In this document: positions 45,049 to 54,642 of the stretch, piece by piece | Position numbering within the stretch: the first letter of the stretch is position 1 | Layout: the number at the start of each line of letters is the position of its first letter | Assembly: GCF_028128765.1 (NCBI RefSeq) | Contig: NZ_LBJG01000024.1 | Coordinates: 806,001-870,000, forward strand | Origin: Bradyrhizobium sp. CCBAU 51627 | GTDB lineage: Bacteria; Pseudomonadota; Alphaproteobacteria; Rhizobiales; Xanthobacteraceae | Direction: 5' to 3' | Length of the DNA stretch: 64,000 nucleotides | Notes under the pieces: generated by a model | Database searches by the model: none | What the model was told of the DNA's origin: nothing | What the model saw: the letters and a program-made list of their open reading frames with translations, nothing else | Translations under genes and position numbers: made by a program

Positions 45049-45891
45049 CTAGACCTCTCGCCGGCTAAGGAATGACAGTCGCTCGAACAGATGCACATCC
45101 TGCTCGTTCTTGAGCAGCGCGCCGTGGAGCGGTGGGATCAATTTGCGTGGGTCGCGTTCGCGCAGCTGCTCGACGCTCATGTCTTCGTTGAGCAGGAGCT
45201 TGAGCCAGTCCAGCAGCTCCGAGGTCGACGGCTTCTTCTTCAGGCCGGGCACCTCGCGTACCTCGAAGAAGATACGCAGCGCTTCTTCCACCAGGCGCTT
45301 CTTGATGCCGGGGAAGTGGACGTCGACGATGCGGCCCATCGTGTCGGCATCGGGGAACTTGATGTAGTGGAAGAAGCAGCGGCGCAGGAACGCGTCCGGC
45401 AGTTCCTTCTCGTTGTTGGAGGTGATCATCATGATCGGGCGCTGCTTGGCCTTGATCGTCTCGCCGGTCTCGTAGACATGGAATTCCATGCGGTCGAGCT
45501 CGAGCAGCAGGTCGTTCGGAAACTCGATGTCGGCCTTGTCGATCTCGTCGATCAGCAGCACCGGGCGCTGCTCGGCGGTGAAGGCCTCCCACAGCTTGCC
45601 GCGCTTGATGTAGTTCTTGATGTCGGAGACCCTGCTGTCACCGAGCTGGCTGTCGCGCAGGCGCGACACCGCGTCGTATTCGTAGAGGCCCTGCTGCGCC
45701 TTGGTGGTGGACTTGATGTGCCAGGTCAGGAGCGGCGCGTTCAGCGCCTTCGCCACTTCCTCGGCCAACACTGTCTTGCCGGTGCCAGGCTCGCCCTTGA
45801 TGAGGAGCGGCCGCTCGAGCACGATCGAGGCATTGACAGCGACCTTGAGGTCGTCGGTCGCAACGTAGTTTTTCGTTCCGGTGAACTTCAT
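45049..45891 (-). CDS. MoxR-family AAA+ ATPase
   Basis: 280 residues from ATG 45891 (45897 is also possible). Walker A 'IKGEPGTGKTVLAEEVAKAL', Walker B 'VLLIDEIDKADIEFPNDLLL', sensor 'IMMITSNNEKELPDAFLRRC'. MoxR ATPases act with von Willebrand factor A proteins as chaperone-like activators of metalloenzymes, such as CoxD/CoxE for CO dehydrogenase. A VWA gene of the CoxE type is the next gene, but on the opposite strand, head to head over about 365 bases (45892-46256) that show no other gene. Confidence 0.92.
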   Translation of the reverse strand: MKFTGTKNYVATDDLKVAVNASIVLERPLLIKGEPGTGKTVLAEEVAKALNAPLLTWHIKSTTKAQQGLYEYDAVSRLRDSQLGDSRVSDIKNYIKRGKLWEAFTAEQRPVLLIDEIDKADIEFPNDLLLELDRMEFHVYETGETIKAKQRPIMMITSNNEKELPDAFLRRCFFHYIKFPDADTMGRIVDVHFPGIKKRLVEEALRIFFEVREVPGLKKKPSTSELLDWLKLLLNEDMSVEQLRERDPRKLIPPLHGALLKNEQDVHLFERLSFLSRREV

Positions 45892-46256
45892 GGGCATTCG
45901 ACTTGCTTGAATTGCAATACGCAAAGGCTGATCTGAATAGCGGCAGCGCGAGAGCGGAATCAAGTCTCTACCGGTCATGCCGACCGCCGTCCGTCGCGAA
46001 TAACGGTTTAACGAGGGGAGCGCAAAACCGGCGAAGCCGTATGCTAACGGTGCCAGCCTCGGTCGCTGCCGATCAAAGCCCCATGATTTCAATCTCTTCG
46101 ATACGGTCCTGATGACCGAGATCCTCGGTTCGAACAGGAGCGCTAAAGGATACTGCGCCCGCTATTCATCGTTGAGGTGTGCTTATTCTTCTTTGTCGAT
46201 CGGACGCCGTGAGAACCGAGATACTTTGCCGGCATCCCCAGGACGATCCATCGATC

Positions 46257-47432
46257 ATGCTCTTGCAATTCTTTACTTCACTGCGCGATGCGCAGGTCCC
46301 CGTGACGCTGCGCGAATACCTCACGCTGATGGAGGCACTCGACGCCGACCTCGCGGACTACACGGTCGAGAATTTCTACTACCTGTCGCGCGCCTCGCTC
46401 GTGAAGGACGAGCGCAACCTGGACAAGTTCGATCGCGTCTTCGGCACCGTGTTCAAGGGGCTGGAAAGCCTGCTCGACGCCATGGAGAAGGCGGAGATTC
46501 CGGCGGAGTGGCTGAAGAAGCTCGCCGAAAAATACCTCACCGAGGAAGAGAAGAAGCAGATCGAGGCCATGGGCTGGGACAAGCTCATGGAGACGCTGAA
46601 GAAGCGCCTCGAAGAACAGAAGGGTCGCCACCAGGGCGGCAGCAAATGGATCGGCACCGCCGGCACCTCGCCGTTCGGCGCCCATGGTTACAATCCCGAA
46701 GGCGTTCGCATCGGCCAGGAGAAGAACCGCAACAACCGCGCCGTGAAAGTGTGGGACAAGCGCGAGTTCAAGGATCTCGACGGCAATGTCGAGCTCGGCA
46801 TCCGCAACATCAAGGTGGCGCTGCGCCGCCTGCGCAAATTCGCGCGCACCGGCGCGCCGGACGAACTCGACCTCGACCATACGATCCGCGAGACCGCCAA
46901 CCATGGCTATCTCGACGTGGTCATGCGCCCGGAGCGGCGCAACGCGGTCAAGCTTTTGGTGTTCTTCGACATCGGCGGCTCGATGGATTCGCATATCGAG
47001 CAGGTCGAGGAGCTGTTCTCGGCGGCGAAGAGCGAATTCAAGCGCATGGATTATTTCTACTTCCACAACTGCCTTTATGAAGGCGTGTGGAAGCAGAACA
47101 AGCGGCGCTTCACCGACCGCACGCCGACCTGGGACGTGCTGCACAAATATCCGCACGACTACAAGGTCGTGTTCGTCGGCGACGCCTCGATGTCGCCTTA
47201 CGAGATCATGGTGCCGGGAGGCTCGGTTGAGCACGTCAACGAGGAGCCGGGCTCGGTCTGGCTCGATCGCATCGTCCGCACCTATCCGCATGCGGTGTGG
47301 CTCAATCCGGTGCAGCAGAAGCATTGGGACTATTCGGAATCGACCACCATCATCCGCCGCATCTTTGCCAACCGCATGTTCCCGATCACGATCGAGGGGC
47401 TCGAGGGCGCGATGAAGGAAATGGCCCATTAG
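46257..47432 (+). CDS. CoxE-like von Willebrand factor A domain protein
   Basis: 391 residues from ATG 46257. The N-terminal part 'MLLQFFTSLRDAQVPVTLRE' is typical of CoxE-type proteins. The VWA domain near residue 235 starts 'LLVFFDIGGSMDSHIEQVEE', a variant metal site (DxGGS rather than DxSxS), with 'VVFVGDASMSPYEI' further on. It is the usual partner of the MoxR ATPase encoded divergently next to it. High GC at third positions suggests core genome. Which metalloenzyme it serves is not shown. Confidence 0.9.
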   Translation: MLLQFFTSLRDAQVPVTLREYLTLMEALDADLADYTVENFYYLSRASLVKDERNLDKFDRVFGTVFKGLESLLDAMEKAEIPAEWLKKLAEKYLTEEEKKQIEAMGWDKLMETLKKRLEEQKGRHQGGSKWIGTAGTSPFGAHGYNPEGVRIGQEKNRNNRAVKVWDKREFKDLDGNVELGIRNIKVALRRLRKFARTGAPDELDLDHTIRETANHGYLDVVMRPERRNAVKLLVFFDIGGSMDSHIEQVEELFSAAKSEFKRMDYFYFHNCLYEGVWKQNKRRFTDRTPTWDVLHKYPHDYKVVFVGDASMSPYEIMVPGGSVEHVNEEPGSVWLDRIVRTYPHAVWLNPVQQKHWDYSESTTIIRRIFANRMFPITIEGLEGAMKEMAH

Positions 47433-47494
47433 GCCGACCGGGTCCGGGCCGACTTGTTAGGGCGAAGAGAAACGTAAGAGCTCCGAGGCCGCCT

Positions 47495-48754
47495 CTACCA
47501 ACGTTTGAAAATGACGCTGGCGTTCACACCGCCAAATCCAAATCCATTCGAGATCGCGTGATCCATCATCATCCTTCGGGCCTTTGGTCCGACGAGATCG
47601 ACGCCCTCCGCGGCGTCGTCGGGATTTTCCAGATTGAGCGTGGGCGGAGCTATCTGGTCTCGGAGTGCGAGTATCGCGAAGATGGCCTCGGCGCCTCCTG
47701 CGGCACCCAGCAAATGACCGGTTGCCGATTTCGTCGCGCTCACGGCGATGCCGCCGTGGGCTCCGAAAACGGATTTGATGGCAGCGAGCTCGGAGATGTC
47801 GCCCACAGGGGTGGAGGTCGAGTGAGCATTGAGGTGCTGCACGTTGCGCGGATAAAGTTCGGCCTGCCGCAAAGCTGCTTCCATGGCTCGCCGGGCGCCA
47901 GAGCCGTCCTCAGGACCCGAGGTGATGTGATGAGCGTCAGCGGAAGTTCCGTAGCCTACCAGTTCGGCGATCGGCCGCGCCCCGCGGGCTTGGGCGTGCT
48001 CGAGCTCTTCGATCACCAAAATTCCAGCTCCTTCGCCCATGACGAATCCGTCGCGGTCACGATCGAAAGGGCGGGACGCTTGCGAAGGCCGGTGGTTGAA
48101 GCGGGTTGAGATTGCGCGGGCCGCCGCGAACCCTCCGAGGCTGACCAGGTCGATGCAAGCTTCAGCACCCCCGCAGACCGCCACGTCGGCCTCGCCCGAG
48201 CGGATTAACCGCGCGGCGTCGCCGATCGCCTGTACGCTGGCGGCGCACGCCGTTACCGGGGCGCCGATTGGCCCCTTGAAGCCATATTGTATCGAAACGT
48301 GGCCAGCGGCGAGATTTGCCAGAAAGGACGGTACGGTGAACGGCGACAGGCGCCGGATGCCACGTTGATCGGTAGTCCGGACCGCTTCGACAATCGCCGG
48401 AAATCCGCCGATTCCAGAAGCGATGATCGTCGCCGTTCGCTCCAAAGAAAGTTCGTCCGCAGGAGACCAGCCGGCTTGAGCGATCGCCTCCGCAGCGGCG
48501 ACCAACGCGAAGTGAATGAACCGATCCATTTTCCGCTGTTCTTTAGGCGGAATGGTCAGATCGGGATCGAAGCCGCCATCGACGTCATCCTCTTTGGTCG
48601 GCACAAGCCCGGCAACTCTCCCCGGAAGCGAGGAAGCCCACTCGGGCAGGATGGTCAGCCCGGACTTGCCAGCAAGCAGCCGAGGCCATGCCACCCCTGT
48701 ACCGCAGCCGAGCGGAGACACCAGCCCCATTCCTGTGACCACTATTCGTCGCAT
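47495..48754 (-). CDS. Beta-ketoacyl-ACP synthase II-like protein (FabF family)
   Basis: 419 residues. 'MRRIVVTGMGLVSPLGCGTG' opens the family. The Cys-His-His triad is complete: Cys in 'VTACAASVQAIGDAARLI', His in 'LNAHSTSTPVGDISE', and His after the conserved Lys in 'ATKSATGHLLGAAGG'. It condenses malonyl-ACP with acyl-ACP in the cytoplasm. It stands apart from fab genes and may be an accessory synthase for a special acyl chain. It converges with the VWA gene. The spacer 48755-48960 shows no gene. Confidence 0.9.
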   Translation of the reverse strand: MRRIVVTGMGLVSPLGCGTGVAWPRLLAGKSGLTILPEWASSLPGRVAGLVPTKEDDVDGGFDPDLTIPPKEQRKMDRFIHFALVAAAEAIAQAGWSPADELSLERTATIIASGIGGFPAIVEAVRTTDQRGIRRLSPFTVPSFLANLAAGHVSIQYGFKGPIGAPVTACAASVQAIGDAARLIRSGEADVAVCGGAEACIDLVSLGGFAAARAISTRFNHRPSQASRPFDRDRDGFVMGEGAGILVIEELEHAQARGARPIAELVGYGTSADAHHITSGPEDGSGARRAMEAALRQAELYPRNVQHLNAHSTSTPVGDISELAAIKSVFGAHGGIAVSATKSATGHLLGAAGGAEAIFAILALRDQIAPPTLNLENPDDAAEGVDLVGPKARRMMMDHAISNGFGFGGVNASVIFKRW

Positions 48755-48960
48755 GTAAGGATCCGATTCTTGAAGATGTGATGGTCTGATGCCAAGAGTT
48801 GAGGAGATCCCGACTCCGCGACAGCAGGATCGGTTCCTCCTGAACTTCATCTCCGGAGACGAGGAGATTTTCAGCCGTGATAGGGAGCAGTGCTCTACCC
48901 CAAGCAACAGCTACGCCAGCCTAAGCTGCCAGAGTAGCTACTAAATTTCAAGTAACTATC

Positions 48961-49001
48961 CGGGAAAAATGAACGGCCCAAGCCCTCCGGTGCCTGGGCC
49001 G
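48961..49001 (-). terminator. Rho-independent terminator for the SDR at 49010
   Basis: Read on the minus strand just after the SDR stop: CGGCCCA, a partly paired 14-base centre, TGGGCCG, then TTCATTTTT. The 7-bp GC-rich stem with a T-rich tail is a good intrinsic terminator. Confidence 0.7.
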
Positions 49002-49009
49002 CCTCAGAT

Positions 49010-49747
49010 CTAGGCGATAGCGTGGACCATGGTGGCCAACTTCGCCTGCAATCCCGCCGGGTCCGCCTTGAAGGCGGTTGCGGCGCCTTCGGAAAGCGCA
49101 CCCGGAAAGACTTCGTCCTGCCCTGCCTCGAGAGCGTCCAGAGTATGGATCGCAACTTCACTGGGCTTCAGCTTGGGGTCCGGCATGGACTTTCCGAGCG
49201 GTGTATCGACCTGCACCGGCAATACCGCCAAAACCTGAGATCCACGGGTCTTCAATTCCGCTCGGAGGACTCGCGTCAAAGATAGTGCCGCCGCCTTCGA
49301 AGCTGAATAGGTCCCTGCCAGAGGGATGGTCGCTAAGGCCAGGAAGCTCAAGATGTTGATCACTGCGCCTCCTCTCAGCGCGGGCGTGTTCTTGAATGCT
49401 TGAGCGAGAGCCAAGGGGCCGAAATAGTTTACTTCCATCTCTTGGCGCGCCATCGCAAGGTCGTTCACAGACAATGCGCCGTGGCCTCCGAAAAATCCTG
49501 CATTGTTCACGAGCAAGGTCACATCGGGTGCCGTCGCTGCCGCCTTGGCGATCTGGTCGGGCTTGCTTACGTCCAGTTGGACCGGAATCACACGCGGCTG
49601 GCCCTTGAACAGCGCCTCTGCCGAACTCGTATCGCGCACTCCCGCGTAGATTTTCGAGGCGCCACGTTTGAGCAACTCCTCGACGATAGCTCGCCCGATT
49701 CCGCCGTTCGCACCGGTCACCAGGGCGACTGAACCTTCAACCTTCAT
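49010..49747 (-). CDS. SDR-family oxidoreductase, classical
   Basis: 245 residues from ATG 49747. 'VALVTGANGGIGRAIVEELL' binds the cofactor; 'VTLLVNNAGFFGG', the Ser in 'INILSFLALATIPLAG' and an intact YSASK give the standard active site. It is divergent from a TetR gene across 138 bases with two palindromes, and is the probable target of that regulator. The substrate is unknown. Confidence 0.9.
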   Translation of the reverse strand: MKVEGSVALVTGANGGIGRAIVEELLKRGASKIYAGVRDTSSAEALFKGQPRVIPVQLDVSKPDQIAKAAATAPDVTLLVNNAGFFGGHGALSVNDLAMARQEMEVNYFGPLALAQAFKNTPALRGGAVINILSFLALATIPLAGTYSASKAAALSLTRVLRAELKTRGSQVLAVLPVQVDTPLGKSMPDPKLKPSEVAIHTLDALEAGQDEVFPGALSEGAATAFKADPAGLQAKLATMVHAIA

Positions 49748-49805
49748 TTTCGATCTCCAAATTCCGCGCAAGCGCCGACAAGCACTTAGGCAAGCGCCGT
49801 TAATC

Positions 49806-49843
49806 ATTGCATTTGCAATGAATGCTTTAATTGCGTACGTAAT
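49806..49843. promoter_or_regulatory. Two palindromes between divergent SDR and TetR genes
   Basis: ATTGCATTTGCAAT (49806-49819, arms perfect) and ATTGCGTACGTAAT (49830-49843, one mismatched pair) both start ATTGC and have centres exactly 24 bp apart. They lie in the 138-base divergent spacer. Paired TetR dimers on one face of the helix would fit this spacing. Confidence 0.5.
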
Positions 49844-49885
49844 CTTTGGATGTCAAGGACCCGATGAACGGCCGAGCCAGCAAAA

Positions 49886-50458
49886 ATGAAAGTGTCGAAA
49901 GCCCAAGCGGCCGAAAACCGAGCTTCAATCGTCGAGGTCGCATCCAGGCGGATGCGCAAAGGCGGTTTCGGGGCCATGACCGTGGGAGAGGTCGCTAAAG
50001 CCGCAGGCCTTACTCATGGTGCGCTCTACAGTCATTTTCCTTCGAAAGAGGCGCTGTCGTCGGAAGCTCTCGCGGAGAGCTTCCGCCAATGTCATTCGGA
50101 CTTCTCCAAGTTGAGCCTTGATGACTTGTTGAGCCAATATCTATCAATGCAGCACCGGGATTACCCGGAGAGCGGCTGCCCCATGGCTGCGCTGGTCTCG
50201 CAGATCTCTCAGCAAGATGAAACTATCCAAGAGGAGTTCGCCAATGGGTTCGATGGATTCGTGGTCCTAATCAGAAATGGGCTGAAAGCTACCGGCAGAT
50301 CGAACTCGGACACTCGGGATCTCTCACTTTTCGCTGCCGCAGCGATGGTCGGAGCACTCGCTATTTCGCGAGCTTTGAGAGACGCGAAGCCGACGGCTTC
50401 TGAAACGATGCTTGGCGTAGTTCGTCGGCAGCTACAACGGCTCTTGGGCTCGCCATAG
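49886..50458 (+). CDS. TetR-family transcriptional regulator
   Basis: 190 residues. 'NRASIVEVASRRMRKGGFGA', 'MTVGEVAKAAGLTHGALYSH' is the DNA-binding region; 'ESGCPMAALVSQISQQDE' with the conserved Cys is common in NemR-like regulators that respond to electrophiles. It is divergent from the SDR at 49010 and probably represses both itself and the SDR through the palindromes between them. Confidence 0.88.
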   Translation: MKVSKAQAAENRASIVEVASRRMRKGGFGAMTVGEVAKAAGLTHGALYSHFPSKEALSSEALAESFRQCHSDFSKLSLDDLLSQYLSMQHRDYPESGCPMAALVSQISQQDETIQEEFANGFDGFVVLIRNGLKATGRSNSDTRDLSLFAAAAMVGALAISRALRDAKPTASETMLGVVRRQLQRLLGSP

Positions 50459-50583
50459 CACGACAAACGTGGCATGCCACCTCGGCTAGGGACTCATGGC
50501 ATGACTAAAGCTGAATCGGTTTGCTGCCGCGCTGCCGATCGGCGAACGTGAGCAGCAAGACCGTCCGTATGTAGGCGCCTATT

Positions 50584-51180
50584 TCAATCCACCGGATTTG
50601 TCGCCCTAAAGGCGTCAATAGGGGGCCTGCTGAGGCATGCGCAACGGTGGGAGAGGTTAGTGGCGAACCCTTCGTGTTTCGCTTCTGTATCGATGGTCAG
50701 AAGCACCGATGCGTCGGGGAGCAACGCCACCGAGTCCACGGCTTCATCGAACGCGATCTTTACCGCGACAACCGTCTTTCCGATGCTTGCGCTGTCCTGC
50801 CCGGAAATCAGCGTTCTTGCCTCAGAACGCTTCTCCGATACCTCGACAATGTGACCATGAAACGTATGATCCGCCAACAAGTCGATGTCGACGGTAGCGG
50901 GCTGTCCAACATTGATTTTGCCGGGTTGTTGATCTTCGAAGTAGGCGATTGCGTAAGCCGTACCGGAAGTCGTTTCGACATTGATGCGAGCGTTTACCGT
51001 CGAAACCAGATGGGAGGAGCCCATCCCGGATTCCATCCAAATCCAGGTTCCCGCCAGCAAGAGAACCGTGGCAGTGCTCGCCGCGCGAATCCAGCGTCGA
51101 TTGGAATTCAGACCGGATGCGATGCGGGCGGCGGTCCGCTTCCGATTGCCGGTGAGATGAAATGTTTGCGTTTCGGACAT
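50584..51180 (-). pseudogene. Truncated HlyD/EmrA-type membrane fusion protein
   Basis: 198 residues in one frame from ATG 51180. There is a short cytoplasmic N-terminus, one membrane helix ('AASTATVLLLAGTWIW'), then at once the late beta-barrel part of an HlyD/EmrA protein: 'AIAYFEDQQPGKINVGQPAT', 'VDIDLLADHTFHGHIVEVSE'. The lipoyl domains and alpha-helical hairpin (about 150 residues in normal members) are absent, apparently by an in-frame deletion. It is unlikely to bridge an efflux pump. No pump partner is present. The divergent LysR gene at 51339 may once have controlled it. Confidence 0.6.
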
Positions 51181-51338
51181 GGAAGCCTGCATTCGGATGA
51201 ACAAATATCGCCCTGACGTCCGGAGCCGAGCTGCGCGAAGCGCCGGCATGCCGAGCTCTGATGCTCATGCATTTGGGTGGATGTTTCCGCTTTGATAATA
51301 TAGGTCAGTAGAAACGGGGTATTTGGCTTTTACAAACA

Positions 51339-52277
51339 ATGGCTCGCGTTCAGCTCGCAGAACTCACTGCATTCGTCACAGTGGCTGAGCATCTCAGCTT
51401 CACGAAAGCGGCGCTCCAACTCGGGATGGCCCTGCCAACCATCAGCCAGACGATAAAGTCGCTGGAAGAGAATTTGGAAGTCAGACTTTTCAACCGCACG
51501 ACCCGCAGCGTTGCGCTTACGCAGGCTGGAGAACGGCTGTTGGCCGAAGTACTGCCGGTCCTCGAAGGCGTCGACCAAGCGCTCGAAAGTATCAATCTAT
51601 TTCGCGAGAAGCCGATGGGTACCCTACGTCTGGTGGTATCGCGATCTTTCGGCATGAGGGGATTGGCGCCCCTGATAAGGCCATTCCTAGCCGAGTATCC
51701 GGACGTTCGACTCGAATTGGCTCTCGATGATGCGAACCTCGACATCGTGAAACACCGATTTGATGCTGGTATTCGAGCGGGGCACAGAGTAGAGCGCGAC
51801 ATGAAGATCGTGCGTGTCCTTGATGACTTCCCGTTGCTTGTCGTCGCCGCTCCCGAGTATTTGGGACGCCATTCTCCGCTATCGACTCCTAACGATCTCC
51901 ACAGTCATAACTGTCTCAAGTACAGGTTGCCGGGGGACAATTCTATACAGCAATGGACGTTGAACAAGGATCGCCAACGCGTCGAAGTCCCGGTGGAGGG
52001 CTCGCTGATTGCGAACGATCTCGACTTCTTGCTCGAGGCGGCGCTGGATGGCGTCGGACTGGCGTACCTGCCCCAACCTATAGTCGAGCCATATCTCGCC
52101 GACGGACGGATGGTGCGCGTACTTCCCGGCTGGGATTACACGTTACCGGGCATCTTCCTTTATCATCCGAGCCGTCGCCAAACTCCATTGCCGCTTCAAG
52201 TGTTCGTCGGGTTCATAAAGAATTGGCGCAAAAAAACGTCGGCTGGCACGCGCCGAACGCCCAACACGGTGGAATAA
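51339..52277 (+). CDS. LysR-family transcriptional regulator
   Basis: 312 residues. Helix-turn-helix 'LAELTAFVTVAEHLSFTKAA', 'MALPTISQTIKSLEENLEVR', then the effector domain with 'LRLVVSRSFGMRGLAPLIRP'. It belongs to the large CrgA/AaeR-like group. It is divergent from the truncated HlyD gene, the usual arrangement for LysR-controlled efflux operons, and converges with the FadB gene at 52465 after a 187-base spacer without a gene. Confidence 0.9.
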   Translation: MARVQLAELTAFVTVAEHLSFTKAALQLGMALPTISQTIKSLEENLEVRLFNRTTRSVALTQAGERLLAEVLPVLEGVDQALESINLFREKPMGTLRLVVSRSFGMRGLAPLIRPFLAEYPDVRLELALDDANLDIVKHRFDAGIRAGHRVERDMKIVRVLDDFPLLVVAAPEYLGRHSPLSTPNDLHSHNCLKYRLPGDNSIQQWTLNKDRQRVEVPVEGSLIANDLDFLLEAALDGVGLAYLPQPIVEPYLADGRMVRVLPGWDYTLPGIFLYHPSRRQTPLPLQVFVGFIKNWRKKTSAGTRRTPNTVE

Positions 52278-52464
52278 GACATTCCAAACCGACAAGACAC
52301 GGCAGTATGCGTTTATCCTCGTGCCCGGTCGCCGGTTCGCGCCGTGCCTATCAGGTCGGGTTGGCCCCGAACGCGCGTTTCTCTTTATGAAACACGATCG
52401 GGGCCTAGCCGACGACAGAGTTAAGGCGAGATGGGCCCGTAAGCTCGCTCCTCGGATGGTTAGA

Positions 52465-54534
52465 TCAGGTGAATTTCGCGTTCTGATCGGCCAATGACTT
52501 CAGCAGCGGAGAAGGCTCGAGCGAAGGATCGTTTGCTTCTCTCGCATAGTACGAAAGCCTATCGACGATCTTCTTCAACCCGACGTGGTCGGCGTAGTAC
52601 ATCGGACCTCCGCGATAGACGGGCCATCCGTAGCCATAGAGCCACACAACGTCGATATCGCTTGCCCGAGCCGCAATTCCTTCTTCAAGGATCCGAGCAC
52701 CTTCGTTGATCATCGAATAGGTCGTTCGCTCAAGGATTTCCTCATCGCTTACCGAGCGGCGCTTCCGCCCAAGACGCTTCAAGGTCTGATCGATAAGCTT
52801 TTCGACCTCGGGATCGGGCAGGGGAGCCCGCGAGCCGTCCTCGTAACGGAAGAAGCCCTTTCCCGTCTTTTGCCCGAAACGACCGGCCTCGCAAAGGGCG
52901 TCCTCGATCTCCGACTTGATGCCACGGTCCTTCCGCGAACGCCAGCCGATATCCAGGCCCGCGAGGTCTCCCATGGCAAAGGGCCCCATCGGCATTCCGA
53001 ACTTGGTAAGAGCAGCATCGGCCTGCTGTGGAAGTACTCCATCGAATAGCAGCTGACTGGCCTGCCGCTGCCTGGCCATGAGCATGCGGTTGCCTACGAA
53101 GCCATCGCACACGCCGACGACTACGGGCACCTTTCCGATCTTTCGCGCCAGTGAAACGGCGGTTACGAGCGCGTCGGGCGCTGTGGCCGAGGCCCGAACG
53201 ATCTCACAGAGCTTCATGACATTGGCCGGGCTGAAGAAATGCATGCCCAGCACGTCCTGGGGGCGTGTGGTTTCCTTGGCGATTTCATTGATGTCTAGGA
53301 AGGACGTATTGGTGGCCAGGATGGCGCCTGGCTTTGCGAATTTATCCAACTGTCGGAAGACCTCCTTCTTGACCGCCATGGTTTCGAACACGGCTTCAAT
53401 GATGAGGTCTGCTTGCCCGATACCCTCGAGGCCGACAGTTCCGCTGATGAGCGACATGCGCTTGGCGGGGGCATCCGCAGGAATGCCGCCGCGAGCAGCG
53501 GTCGCCTCATAATTCTTTCCGATAATGCCCAAGCCGCGATCGAGCTGTTCCTTCCCGGTTTCGACCAGTATGACGGGGATGCCGGCGTTCGCGAAAGACA
53601 TCGCGATTCCCCCACCCATGGTGCCGGCTCCAACGATCGCCACGCGGTCGATCGACCGAGGCTTGGTCCCGGCGTCGACGCCCGCGATCTTCGCCGCTTC
53701 TCGTTCAGCGAAGAACGCGTACCGTTGAGCCTTGGATTGATCGCTCGCCATCAATTGCAGAAACAATTCTCGTTCTTTTTTCAGGCCCTGATCGAACGGG
53801 AGATCCAGTGCATGACCGATCGCGTCGGCAGCGACAAATGGGGCTTCCACTCCCCGCATTTTCTTGGTGATCGCGGCCACGGCTCCCGTAAATACGGAGC
53901 GGTCCGCTCGTGCCGCGGCGAGTTTGGTGTCGTCGTCGCGCAGCCTCCGGACCGGACGTCCTTCCGCGAGAATCTTTCGAGCAAAAGCTTTGCCGCCGGA
54001 CGACGCCTCCTCGACCACTTCCTCTATCAATCCGTTCTGAAACGCTTCGACGGCTCCAATGGGGGCGCCTCCGATGATCATTTTGGCGGCAAGCTCGGGG
54101 CCTACGGCTCGCGGTAGACGCTGCGTTCCGCCGGCACCGGGCAAGAGCCCCAGTTTGACTTCCGGCAGTCCAAGCTTCGAATTCCTGTCCGCTACCCGGA
54201 AATGACATGCCAAGGCGACCTCGAGGCCCCCACCGAGAGCAGTCCCGCGGATTGCAGCGATTACGGGCTTAGGGCTGCTCTCTATCGCGGTCAGGACCTC
54301 ATCGAGGCCCGGCTTCTTCGGAGGCTTGCCGAACTCGGTGATGTCGGCTCCGGCAATGAAGGTCCGTCCGGCGCAGGTCAACACGATCGCCTGAATGGTG
54401 GGGTCGGCGATAGCCTGTCGGACACAGTCCAAAATGCCGCCGCGTACAGCTGCACTGAGCGCATTGACTGGAGGGCTATCAATCGTGACGATGCCTACGG
54501 CGTCGTGGGACTTCAGGCTTACGACAGTGCTCAT
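52465..54534 (-). CDS. FadB-like enoyl-CoA hydratase / 3-hydroxyacyl-CoA dehydrogenase
   Basis: 689 residues. Crotonase part: 'LTCAGRTFIAGADITEF', 'GTALGGGLEVALACHFRVAD', 'LGLPEVKLGLLPGAGGTQRL'. Dehydrogenase part: 'RVAIVGAGTMGGGIAMSFAN', 'MHFFSPANVMKLCEIV' and a C-terminal 'YGYGWPVYRGGPMYYAD'. This is the peroxisomal multifunctional-enzyme-like form rather than the 737-residue one at 31797. ATGGAGGAG precedes the start. It follows etfB-etfA on the same strand with a 108-base gap, so flavin-linked acyl-CoA oxidation and later beta-oxidation steps may be co-expressed. Confidence 0.92.
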   Translation of the reverse strand: MSTVVSLKSHDAVGIVTIDSPPVNALSAAVRGGILDCVRQAIADPTIQAIVLTCAGRTFIAGADITEFGKPPKKPGLDEVLTAIESSPKPVIAAIRGTALGGGLEVALACHFRVADRNSKLGLPEVKLGLLPGAGGTQRLPRAVGPELAAKMIIGGAPIGAVEAFQNGLIEEVVEEASSGGKAFARKILAEGRPVRRLRDDDTKLAAARADRSVFTGAVAAITKKMRGVEAPFVAADAIGHALDLPFDQGLKKERELFLQLMASDQSKAQRYAFFAEREAAKIAGVDAGTKPRSIDRVAIVGAGTMGGGIAMSFANAGIPVILVETGKEQLDRGLGIIGKNYEATAARGGIPADAPAKRMSLISGTVGLEGIGQADLIIEAVFETMAVKKEVFRQLDKFAKPGAILATNTSFLDINEIAKETTRPQDVLGMHFFSPANVMKLCEIVRASATAPDALVTAVSLARKIGKVPVVVGVCDGFVGNRMLMARQRQASQLLFDGVLPQQADAALTKFGMPMGPFAMGDLAGLDIGWRSRKDRGIKSEIEDALCEAGRFGQKTGKGFFRYEDGSRAPLPDPEVEKLIDQTLKRLGRKRRSVSDEEILERTTYSMINEGARILEEGIAARASDIDVVWLYGYGWPVYRGGPMYYADHVGLKKIVDRLSYYAREANDPSLEPSPLLKSLADQNAKFT

Positions 54535-54642
54535 CGATCTCCTCCATGTCGCCGCCCTGGACGGCGCTTGCGGTTGAAATTGCCGAGTAGGTACGGGTCA
54601 CATTTGGCGCGCCGGACAGGCGGTATGGCCTCCGCCACTCCA

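Noticed and set aside
46278..47429. 383-codon open frame antisense to the VWA gene
   Set aside because: Same explanation; the plus-strand gene has clear domain motifs.
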